From positions 213,659,741 through 213,723,740 of the forward strand of contig CM041465.1 of NCBI GenBank assembly GCA_023213395.1: a DNA stretch of 64,000 nucleotides. Direction: 5' to 3'. The notes under the pieces are model-generated. The model searched no databases. It had not been told where the DNA came from and was given only the letters and a program-made list of their open reading frames with translations. Source of the DNA: Cycas panzhihuaensis. Lineage: Eukaryota > Cycadophyta. Numbering within the stretch: the first letter of the stretch is position 1; every line of letters begins with the position of its first letter. A program made the position numbers and the translations under genes. Below, one piece after another: positions 1 through 8,601 of this stretch.

Positions 1-307
1 TCCCTGTGCAACACTTCCTTCCAGTTTTTAATAAGGGCTCTTTCCAACTGGTTTAGCTCATGGGACCTACCTTCCTCCTAAATCCTAAACTCAACTTCTT
101 TCAAGTCCTTGTCCAACTAATTTTTAACTTCAAATATATTTCCATAATTCCTTTTATTCCAATCCTTCACCTTTCTCTTTATCTAGTCTAATTTATTTGA
201 GAATTTATACATAACACTCCTAGAGATTGGAACTTTATACCATTCCTCAATTAGCTCCTTGAGGTTATGATGGTTTGTCCATATCAACTCAAACTTAAAA
301 GGTGTTC
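1..307 (-). pseudogene. L1-type LINE ORF2, endonuclease-to-RT linker (5' part of the gene lies at 3919-4641)
   Basis: Read on the minus strand, this stretch translates to a linker typical of plant L1 ORF2, starting TPFKFELIW and continuing through a Lys/Glu-rich helix region (DWNKRNYGNIFEVKN) with in-frame stops near KLD*I, KN*L and RI*E. In plant LINEs this segment follows the endonuclease domain and precedes reverse transcriptase. The reading continues directly from 3919 once element A (308-3913) and one copy of its target duplication are removed, so the LINE was already there when A inserted. The RT domain itself would lie beyond the left edge of the window. The copy is dead because of the stop codons. 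Confidence 0.8.
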
Positions 308-553
308 TGTTATGAACCTCCTTAAGCAAAACACTTTAATTAATTAATTAAATATTAGGTGCTAGTGAAAAGGCACAACCCTCCATGAAAGGGCCTAATG
401 TGCATATAAATTAAGCACCAATTGTAACATGGACATCATATCTTTTATCTTATCAATCAAACTTGGTCAATTGACTATAAACTTGCCCAGCGTTCTGGCG
501 TGCTCTCTTGTGCTTCCTTGTTTTGCTTCAAGTTACGAACTGGGTTCGTAACA
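308..553 (+). repeat. 5' LTR of element A
   Basis: 246 bp, beginning TGTTATGAACC and ending TTCGTAACA. It matches 3668-3913 base for base at a constant offset of 3360. A 12-bp TTAA-repeat tract (around 337-350) lies near its start. It is followed by the primer binding site. Boundaries are fixed by the TG...CA ends plus the TGTTC duplication. Confidence 0.95.
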
Positions 554-555
554 AG

Positions 556-567
556 TGGTATCAGAGC
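556..567 (+). other. Primer binding site of element A (initiator tRNA-Met type)
   Basis: TGGTATCAGAGC starts two bases after the left LTR. It is the classic plant retrotransposon primer site, complementary to the 3' end of initiator tRNA-Met. It is perfect here, whereas most other primer sites in the window are eroded. Confidence 0.92.
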
Positions 568-569
568 AG

Positions 570-1818
570 TTTCTGGGCACCTACTCATTGAACTGACCAC
601 GTAGGATAGAGAAAATCCAAAGTACACTCTGGGCACTGATTGAATTGACCACCAACCACCATAGGCATTCTAGTTCCGACTCATTTGTCAATCCCGTCGC
701 CTCTCTCCGCTTTGCATTACGTACCGCATCCTTGCATCTCAGCGTCTACTTGCGCCCTTGGTTCTTCTTCCAGTTGAACATCATACACTGAGGCGCCACT
801 GTGCAACCAAGCATCATTTTCCGCTAACTTCTGAGATCGTATTTACTATTCACACTCTGATTACGTATTCTTGTTCACTGCCTCTTGTGTCTGTCTTCCA
901 TTTGACCTGCCTATTTCGTTTCTGTATATGTTCTGGCTTTGGCTCTGCGTTTGCCTTTCATTTTTGCGCTAAGCCGTCGCCATTCTTTCTTGCGTTTTCT
1001 CGCGGACTGCCTGCAAAGGGCGTCTGTCTCCGTTCCGTTCCTAGGCGATCACTTTCAGCCACTAATAAAGCTGCTGTAATTCTTATTATTTATTAGTTCG
1101 TATACCGCGTCTGCCTGTAATTCTTATTATTATTAGCGCAAGCTTTGGATAGTGACGCATTTATTCATTATATTTGCGTTGTTATTGGCGCGCTGCGTGG
1201 ATAGTGTCATTCATTTTCGAGTGACGCATTTATTCATTTTCGAGTCCGTTCTATATTGTCGCCAAACACATTTTACGGTTTGGCGCATTTATTAATTGCG
1301 ATATTGCTTTGGAAATCGATTTGGAAAGATATTATACTTAAGTGATATCTTTGCGATATTATATTTAAGTGATATCTTTGCTTTGGAAATCGATTTGGAG
1401 CATAAGATATTAAGTGATATATTTGCTTATAAAAAAAAAAAAAAAAAACTTTAAGTGATATATATATTTTCAATCTCCATAAGTCATATGTTTTATTGAT
1501 TGTCGTTTAATTAATTTGTCTATTTTGATTATTAGAACTAGCGCGTGCCTTCATACATCATTAAAGTCACTTGGGTTACAGAATTGTTCTGTAACATTTG
1601 TCTTCGATCTTCTGCCTGGCGTCTTAAAACACGTACTCTGTGGGTACATTCCATACAACACGAGATCAAATACTTTTTTCTATTCAGCTTGTGAAAATTA
1701 TACATAAGTGTAAAAGAGATTAATAAGAGAAGCAGAAACTTGCAGTAGTATTCTAAACACGCCCGTCAAACAGTGGAATCGTATTTATACGATTATTAAA
1801 ATAATAAACACTGAAGAC
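570..1818 (+). other. Untranslated leader of element A with internal tandem repeats
   Basis: About 1.25 kb between the primer site and the first plausible gag ATG. It holds short direct repeats: CTGTAATTCTTATTATT near 1073 and 1115; GTGACGCATTTATTCATT near 1150 and 1221; and a run of AAGTGATATCTTTGC / GCTTTGGAAATCGATTTGG units from about 1300 to 1465, followed by an A18-type run near 1431. The open frame at 758-1096 has no recognisable domain and I do not call it a gene. A packaging or translation role is possible for such leaders, but that is inference. Confidence 0.6.
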
Positions 1819-1995
1819 ATGGCAGATAACACTGTTCAAAAAGAGATCGTCGAACCAATCACGCAAGCAGTACACGAAGCAGTCCAGACATCAAATGCTC
1901 TATTAAATCATACATTACACCAGATATTGGATAAATTAACAATCATAGCTACAAACAAAGAAAGAAGATATGATCGCTCACGATTACGAGGATGA
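1819..1995 (+). pseudogene. Gag N-terminal fragment of element A
   Basis: A 58-codon open frame starting MADNTVQKEIVEPITQAV and ending in TGA at 1993-1995. It has an amphipathic helical character (Gln, Leu, Ile, His) like the N-terminal part of many gypsy Gag proteins, and it lies directly upstream of the recognisable Gag core. The core at 2222 is in a different frame, so at least one frameshift separates them. Start chosen because it is the first ATG after the leader with a sustained open frame. Function inferred from position only. Confidence 0.5.
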
Positions 1996-2221
1996 AGCAA
2001 TGAGTCGACAATCTCATATCGAGAATCGATCATAAAAATATTCCATCCTCGGATAACTCCCATTAATCTGAAAATGAAGCTATCAAAAATACCTTAATGA
2101 GTATCGCATTTAACCTCAAGAGCAGGAAGATAGTGGGATTTCAAGCATATTTCAATTGTTTACACAATATCCAAGCACGTAAAAAGAAAAATTAGAAAAA
2201 ATAACTATACAACGTTTCAAT

Positions 2222-2608
2222 ATGGAGCAAAAGTCGCATGAGCCAAGAGTATGGATCCAACAAATGGAAAACTATTTTCGCTTAATGGAGATTGAGCCAG
2301 CAGAGCAAGTTTCGTTAGCCGTCTTGCATTTGGATGGGATAGCATGCGAATGGTGGCAGTTTCTCGAACGAACCTCTTTTCAAGTTCAACTACCAACCTG
2401 GACAGAATTCGCGCTTTTATTCATTGAGCGATTTGAAACCGTATCTAATCGCGATTATTATTGTGAGTTACGAAAATTAAAACAAACAGGTTCTGTGGAA
2501 GAATACGGTCAAAGATTCACAAGGTTAAGCTATGTGTTAGAAGATATACCAACTAATCGACTTATCCAGTTATATATAGATGGTCTGAACGAGATCAAGC
2601 GGCGTTAA
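2222..2608 (+). pseudogene. Gag core (retrotransposon gag domain) of element A
   Basis: 128 codons with the Retrotrans_gag pattern: WIQQMENYFRLMEI near the start, then LAVLHLDGIACEWW, a region around LPTWTEFALLFIERF, then LKQTGSVEEYGQRFTRLSY. This domain forms the virus-like particle that packages element RNA. The frame ends at TAA 2606-2608, but Gag-like sequence continues in a shifted frame (VKIQEPKDLNKAIQLAKI) to about 2800, showing an indel at about 2606. The ATG at 2222 is simply the first in this frame; the true start is probably at 1819 with a frameshift between. An old single-base lesion in an element with identical LTRs suggests that it was inherited from a defective parent. Confidence 0.85.
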
Positions 2609-2809
2609 AATCCAAGAACCAAAGGACCTTAATAAGGCAATACAGTTAGCCAAAATACATGAAGATAAACATAGTACCTTACTCAAAACGGGCACAGATC
2701 GCTATATTCCTCCCCCTAGTCGACATGATATTATACCAAGTATTCAACATAGACACGTATCAGTCGTTCCAAATCGACCTGCTAAACCAATCATTCAAAA
2801 ATAAAAACA

Positions 2810-3685
2810 GAGCAAGAAGAGTTAAGAAGAAAAAATCTATGCTTCAGATGTGAGGAGAAGTGGGAACCGAGGCATCGATGTCAAAAGAACCAGTTATATA
2901 CAATCCGGTTACTGCTAGATGATAATATTGATGAAGAAGAACAAGGATCAGAAAATAATCAAGAAAATTATTATAACATAGAACATGCAGAGAGCTACAG
3001 TACGTCCGGGGTCGACTATCCGCAAATGTCACTATCATTTATGAATAGTTTTAATCAATCAAATACCCTAAAGCTACCAGGATCCATCAAAAATCAAGCT
3101 GTAACAATCTTGATTGATTCAGGAAGCACACATAACTTTATTGATCGAAACTGTGCACAACAATTAAGGTTATTTCCATTAAGGACTCCTCGTTTCTAGG
3201 TCACTGTTGGAGGAAGACAGGTAATCTCTGGTCAAGGTGTAATGAAGAATCTTAGCCTCACGCTAAATGAAGTCAGTATTATAGAAGATTTCTATGTCGT
3301 CGATGTTGGAGGTGTAGATGTGGTACTGGGTAGTCAATGGCTCAGTACGCTCGGAACTTTTGAAATGAATATTAATGAACAATTTATACGATTTAAAAAA
3401 GACGGAAGAATTATCTCGTTATCAGGAAAACGATTGAATAAAACTAAAGCCCTGCCGCGCAAGGATCAAAGTGAAGAAGTCAAGAAACAACCACCAGCAT
3501 TTCAAAAACACAGTCAAGGTTTTCAATCAGAAGATTTTTCCGATAAATACCTGCAACATCCATCTAATCGCCTAATGGATTCTACTACAATGAAGGATAG
3601 CGTACGTTTAAAGGACTGCAATCGTTCGACTATGTTTCATGGGCGAAACATCTCAAGAGGGAGGACTTGTTATGAACCTCCTTAA
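2810..3685 (+). pseudogene. Zinc knuckle plus retropepsin-like protease of element A
   Basis: One continuous frame holds an intact CCHC knuckle (LCFRCEEKWEPRHRC at about 2837-2881), an acidic linker, and a gypsy-type aspartic protease (RVP_2 style) with the active-site motif ILIDSGSTHNFID near 3109-3147 and the downstream GSQWLSTLG motif near 3330-3356. The only interruption is TAG at 3197-3199, between RTPRF and VTVGG, where the family normally has Gln; CAG to TAG is the expected deamination. From about 3450 the frame codes a hydrophilic tail, runs through the purine tract and stops inside the right LTR. No RT or integrase core follows. Confidence 0.85.
3655..3667 (+). other. Polypurine tract of element A
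   Basis: AAGAGGGAGGACT lies directly before the TG of the right LTR, the position where plus-strand DNA synthesis is primed. Confidence 0.7.
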
Positions 3686-3913
3686 GCAAAACACTTTAAT
3701 TAATTAATTAAATATTAGGTGCTAGTGAAAAGGCACAACCCTCCATGAAAGGGCCTAATGTGCATATAAATTAAGCACCAATTGTAACATGGACATCATA
3801 TCTTTTATCTTATCAATCAAACTTGGTCAATTGACTATAAACTTGCCCAGCGTTCTGGCGTGCTCTCTTGTGCTTCCTTGTTTTGCTTCAAGTTACGAAC
3901 TGGGTTCGTAACA
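3668..3913 (+). repeat. 3' LTR of element A
   Basis: 246 bp, identical to 308-553, followed by TGTTC, the second copy of the target duplication. The zinc-knuckle/protease frame ends just inside it at 3685. Confidence 0.95.
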
Positions 3914-3918
3914 TGTTC

Positions 3919-4641
3919 CAATATGTTTTTGACTATTTGAGAATTCCAACAGTAGGGGGGAGTTATCTGGCACCCTCTTCGACATATCCTCTAATTTGAA
4001 GTTATTGAAGGTACTAGTCTAGGCATAATTGGTTAGCATTCTATCTAATCTCCCCTGTATATGATGAATGCTAGTCCTTCTATTAGTCCATGTATATTTA
4101 TCCCCCTTAAGGAGGATGCCCATTAGTCCTCCTCTCTACATAAAGGAACTCAAATCTGCCATACTTCTTGTCTAATCTTCATTATCTCATTTTTTCTCTT
4201 CAAGGGACAAAGTCGTATTAAAGTCTCTTATGACTAGCTAGGGCCTATCCCACTTCCTGTGCTCCTTTAGGATTTCATTCCAAAGAGTTCTCTTTCCCTC
4301 TACTAGGATATGGGCATAAATATTTGTAACCAACCACCTAATATTCATTCTCCTACAAGTGACATAAATAGATATATAATGTTTTTTGTCCTGTATAGTT
4401 CTCCCTGCCACTCCCTAGGGTTCCACATAACTGCTATGCCTCTTGATCCTAGAAGCCCATCCCTTTATAACGTATCTACCTTCCTCCAAATTTTATCCTT
4501 TACTTTATCTCTATTTTTTTTAGTTAGTTTGGTTTTCTACAACCATAATATGTCTGGTTTCAAACTCATGAGGAGATCCTTCACTGCTCTTTGCCTAGAT
4601 GGAGCATTTATCCCTCTTATATTCCATGAAATCAACTTCAT
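3919..4641 (-). pseudogene. L1-type LINE ORF2, apurinic/apyrimidinic-like endonuclease domain
   Basis: Read leftward from the ATG at 4639-4641 it begins MKLISWNIRGINAPSRQR, the hallmark start of plant L1 ORF2, followed by VKDLLMSLKPDILWL and then a stop where the family has Gln. In intact elements this domain nicks genomic DNA to prime reverse transcription. The gene continues at 307-1, interrupted by element A. The coding copy is broken by several stop codons. ORF1 lies immediately upstream, ending within about 20 bp of this start, as usual for bicistronic L1 RNA. Confidence 0.85.
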
Positions 4642-4654
4642 CTCTTCCTCTTAG

Positions 4655-5930
4655 CCCTCCAACTTTCCCTTCCATCTTCTTTCTGGGGCTCTCTATCTTC
4701 CTCTCTAGCCCTTAATCTAGGGCCCTTATAACTTCCCTCCCTATGGGTTCTTTGCCTTCCTTTGTCTATTTGTATTGCCACCTCCCTCTCTCTTAACATC
4801 TTAAGGATGGGTCTTCCCACCCTTCTATCAGATCCTATATCATGACCCCTTCACTGCTCCTACCCACTTTGGTCCTCCTAAATATCCTTGCCTTTGGCCT
4901 TCTAGATCCTCCTGGGACCTCCCAAATCTTCCTCAGATTAGGTATTAGGCTTTCCTCTAAATCTTTCTTAGTTATGTTGAGGTGTCTCTTCCCTCTCTAC
5001 TCACCTCTCTTCTGTTTGCAACTCCTCTTCTTCCTCTAGGAGGGTATCTTCCTCTTTTGGATCAAAACATGACCTTCCTTTCATCGGTACCTCTTAAGGA
5101 CCCTCCTATTCCATAAGAGCTTTGGACCCCTCCATCTCCTTCTCATTTGTAGCTTGGGGCTCCTCTCCCTCCTACCTCCCCTTAACATCCTTAATTTCCC
5201 TTGGATAGTTTTGAGGGAGATGATTTACCTTCTTATATGAGGAGCAATTGATATTATCTACTTCGTAAAATAAAGGTTGCTTTCTACTCCAACCATTATA
5301 TTCAATCCTCATGCTGTCTGGGAGTGGGTTATCATATCTTACTAGAACATAAACTTTAGAGTTGATCTATGTACTTCTATTTTTTATGGTAGAGTCTATT
5401 GCTAAGAGGGGACTGATTACTTTTGTAATGTCCTTTATAACAGCAAGGTCCCAAACTTAGAGAGGTAGACCCGACATATGCACCTAGATTAGGGCCTATT
5501 TAATAATTGACACTATCAAATCAAAGTTTGAGTACTACTTCTCTAACAATAAAGCCTTTCTCCCTAACACCTAAGGGGATTTTAATAAGATGCCAACCGT
5601 AGCTTCCTGGTTAGTAAATTTAAACAAAACACAACCTCTTAGGAGGGCCATCACATCAACTGCAATTTTAGTCTTCCATCTCATCCTTATCTAACTCCTA
5701 ATGAAGTCCAAACCATGTCTAGGACCATAAAACCTACCCATAAGGCTATTTTCCCAATGTTTCTCTATTCTATCTAGGATTCTCTTTGGTATAGGTATTC
5801 TAATAAGGTCATCCTACCTTATGGGGATTATTTCATAGGTTTCTATTTCCTCATTTCTAAGTGCCTCTAGGTAGGTCTTTCTCGGTGAGTTATTTTGGGT
5901 CTAATTCATATCCATCTTGTCTTTATCCAT
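4655..5930 (-). pseudogene. L1-type LINE ORF1 (DUF4283-like RNA-binding protein with decayed zinc knuckle)
   Basis: On the minus strand from the ATG at 5928-5930 (MDKDKMDMN) the reading passes through a DUF4283-like region (MGRFYGPRHGLDFIRS, then TKIAVDVMALLRGCVLFKF, then NNPLPDSMRIEYNGW-like text). It reaches a knuckle remnant at about 5199-5257 that reads CSSYKKVNHLPQNYP. The spacing is CCHC-like, but the second and third Cys are Tyr. The C-terminal part is charged and low in complexity. Such proteins coat LINE RNA. Several stops interrupt the frame. It precedes ORF2 directly. The start is supported by position just inside a duplicated 5' unit (5923-6160). Confidence 0.75.
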
Positions 5931-6160
5931 TATTAATAATATGTTATAATTCTTCATAATAATACAACAAAAACAATACAGATGCCCTTACTTAACATCT
6001 CACAAAACTTATAACAAAGGTAGTTAAGATAGTACCTCTCCTTATCCATTATTAATAATAGGTTACAACTCTTTGCAATGATATAACAAAAATAATTTGG
6101 CTGCCCTTACTTAACATCTCAAAAAACTTATAACAAAGGTAGTTAAAATAATACCTCTCC
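5923..6160 (-). repeat. Two tandem 119-bp units at the 5' end of the LINE
   Basis: Units 5923-6041 and 6042-6160 are clearly homologous. Shared blocks include TTATCCATTATTAATAATA, GCCCTTACTTAACATCTCA and CTTATAACAAAGGTAGTTAA, and the units are the same length. Seen from the minus-strand element, the distal unit (6042-6160) lies upstream and the proximal one contains the ORF1 start; the distal unit carries the same ATG position at 6047-6049. Repeated 5' units of this sort act as promoter monomers in some mammalian L1s; a promoter role here is inference. Confidence 0.8.
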
Positions 6161-6720
6161 TTTCTAAGCTCTCCCAGCTAACTTAAGAGTTAGACCAACC
6201 TTTTGTGCTTTAAGTCCCTCTAGAACGACTTCTTTCTGGTCTCCTCTCTACTTAATCTATATTTCTCTGCATGCAACACCACCTTCTAGCTTAGATACCA
6301 CCATTGTGCTATCCTCAAGTAGCTCTTGGCTTCATCATAGGTCCTCTCACTCCATCTGGTATCGCTTGATATTCCTTTATGCCTCCTAGTCTTTACAATC
6401 CTACCATGCAAATGGTCAGCCTCCCAACTTAGTCCTTTCACTACAAGCTCCATGGATTGGTCTTCATACATCCCTGACTTCTTTGTGATCCATACATTCC
6501 ATCTGGGTAGCTCTGTTGCCCCCCCTCTTACACTCAAAACTATCCTTCAGGCCCCCAACCTCATCTTCATGATCGACTCTATGTAGAAACCCTAGTACAA
6601 CTATGTAGAATGATGGTAACTGAGTAAGATTACATAAATATAATACTATCATCAACAACCCTTTCACCTCAGTCAAAGTTGAAGGCATTTTATAAAACAT
6701 CTTCATGTTTTATGTTCAAA
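6161..6720 (-). other. Probable LINE 5' untranslated region
   Basis: This stretch is less AT-rich than its surroundings and has minus-strand open frames at 6286-6537 and 6464-6706, with no domain that I recognise. It lies just upstream of the LINE 5' units, so it may be LINE 5' UTR; where the LINE ends is not visible because I found no target duplication. Confidence 0.35.
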
Positions 6721-7140
6721 GAACAACCAAAATTTTCCAAATAATTCATAGAATAAAACCATGTAAATATAAGCATTATCACTTAGCTCCTATCTCAATT
6801 ATGTGAACATCAAATATCTTCAATTCTTTCTAATAGTCTTATCCAATTTTGGATGGAAGATTCCTTGGGAAGCCTTGAGAACATTCTAGAAAATTGGTAA
6901 ATATATCATGATTTTATAATAAATCCAAAACTTGTATTGTTTAACTTGAAAATAGTGGTGAGTAATACCATGGTTCAATGAACAATTGACCAAAGGCTAG
7001 CAAAAAAAGTTTTCTAAGTTAAATTATAAACAATTTTTGTGCATTATAAGTTGACACATGAATTCAACAAATCTATACAATATTATGTTGTTAGAAAGAT
7101 GTCATCTTCATTCAAGTAGACTTTGAGGACAAATCCTTTC
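6721..7140. other. AT-rich stretch, nothing recognised
   Basis: No coding domain or repeat that I can identify. It ends at a gypsy-like 3' end (7141 onward), so it may be the eroded internal region of that element. Confidence 0.3.
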
Positions 7141-7250
7141 AAGAAGGGAGGGCTTGTAATGTGCCTAGTGGATACATAATTAGATAGCAATAATTATTAG
7201 TAAATAATCATGACTATTTGTCTCAAAGGATACAACTTTTCATACTCAAT
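7141..7250 (+). repeat. Remnant 3' end of a gypsy-like element: purine tract and LTR start
   Basis: AAGAAGGGAGGG (7141-7152) sits just before TGTAATGTGCC (7155), and the preceding bases read like the ED-K-SFQEG end seen at the 3' end of plant gypsy internal regions. This is the usual purine tract plus LTR start. The LTR's right end and partner are not visible, so the end coordinate given here is arbitrary. Confidence 0.4.
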
Positions 7251-8502
7251 AGTATATATTCATTGACAATTATAAAATTTAACATCAATTTGGTTAAATT
7301 ATTATACTTTATCCTTTGGATAAGTTTTATCTTAGATGTAGTAGCTTCTTATTTTTAAGTGTGACCAACTTGGATCACCTTGTCCTTTTCTAAACATGTT
7401 GCACAAGCACTAATATCTTTCAAGATATAATGAAAATACTTATAATAACACAAAAAATACATACCAAATTCTTTTAGTATTTCTTTTAATTTTGGGTTTT
7501 TTTTAGCGAAAGTTTGAGAACTTATTTCCCTATATACTAAAATGATTTTCTTTTATGCTCCTAATCATTCCCTCTAAGACACCATCCATTCCCCTAAGAA
7601 GTTGAATCTCTTTTGGAATCATGCTAAGGGAGTTTTTCTTTATTTCTTTTCTCTTATGCTAGTCATTAGGAATCCTTCCCTTGAGGCATATGGTATATTT
7701 TCCTTATCTTCTAACTACACCTACCTCTTATAACTTTAAAATTAACTAAAATTTAAAGGTTATTTTTCTTTGTAAACCCAATCATATTTTCTTTCTTAAT
7801 TACATCCCTTCCAAGCTTCTTTGTGGCTTCAACATTGAAGCAAATTATGCTTCTTCTTCCTCTTCTAATCCCTCATATATCTTCTCTTCTAGTCATATGT
7901 TCTTTGATATTTTCCCACTCAAGTCTACTTAAAACTTATTCCTAGAACTTGACTACTCCCATTTCTCTTTCTTTGATCCTAGCTATATATTTAATCCTAT
8001 TCATGAATTGCTTACAACCCAATCCAAGATTTTGTTATCTCAATTCTCTATTATATGCTTAATTTTGTGTTCATTTAATCATAAGGTAAATCATAACACC
8101 TATGTTTCTAAATTTGTAATCTAAAGAGGACCATCTCATTATTACTCTAAATATTAATGTATTTTGATTTCTATTGTATGAGGAGACATGTATTTTAATT
8201 ATCCATTAATAATAATAATTCATAACTATCTTATCAACCATCTTTTCAACTTTATTATTTATATAGATTTTATATTACAATTCTTAAATTATGTCATGCC
8301 TATGCCTCCTTCATACTAAAATCTTTACCTACTAATGATTTTCACAAATAATTAATGTTGAAAAACATAATTTCTTAATACAACATGCCTAATGATGATC
8401 TATGAATTATGAACATAATTATCCTTAGAGATAGTGAAGTTGCCTCTTCTAAAACCTTTAGTTGGCTTCACTTATAGGTAATTAGTTTTGTCTTTATATA
8501 GG

Positions 8503-8601
8503 GAAGGTATCCTACCTTCTTTTAAAGGTGGAGGTAAATCTACCTTTAGATTTAAGAAAAGATAGGTTACCTTCATTTAATTAGGAAGGTAATTTACCTT
8601 C
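8503..8601. repeat. Cluster of short palindromes built on AAGGTA/TACCTT
   Basis: GAAGGTA-TCC-TACCTTC at 8503-8519, AGGTA/TACCT at 8532-8545 (nested in AAAGGT/ACCTTT at 8524-8547), and a perfect 17-bp GAAGGTAATTTACCTTC at 8585-8601. A looser TACCTTC/AAGGTAAA pair follows at about 8653-8677. Spacing is irregular. Confidence 0.7.

Larger units (their letters stand above)
308..3913 (+). mobile_element. Element A: young non-autonomous Ty3/gypsy-like LTR retrotransposon (gag-protease only)
   Basis: Two LTRs of 246 bp (308-553 and 3668-3913) show no difference in my line-by-line comparison. They start TGTTATGAAC and end GTTCGTAACA. The 5-bp target duplication TGTTC is perfect (303-307 and 3914-3918). 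A tRNA-Met primer site follows the left LTR and a purine tract precedes the right LTR. Inside are a 1.2-kb leader, gag, a CCHC zinc knuckle and a retropepsin-like protease. There is no room for, and no trace of, reverse transcriptase, RNase H or a recognisable integrase core. CpG dinucleotides are frequent, unlike in the rest of the window. Identical LTRs mean very recent insertion, yet gag is already broken, so the copy was probably moved in trans by enzymes from another element. Confidence 0.93.

Noticed and set aside
758-1096. 112-codon open frame in the leader of element A
   Set aside because: No domain or motif; low-complexity hydrophobic text in a non-coding leader with direct repeats.
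4310-5039. Plus-strand open frames across the LINE
   Set aside because: They are antisense shadows of the minus-strand ORF1 and ORF2 readings, which carry the real motifs.
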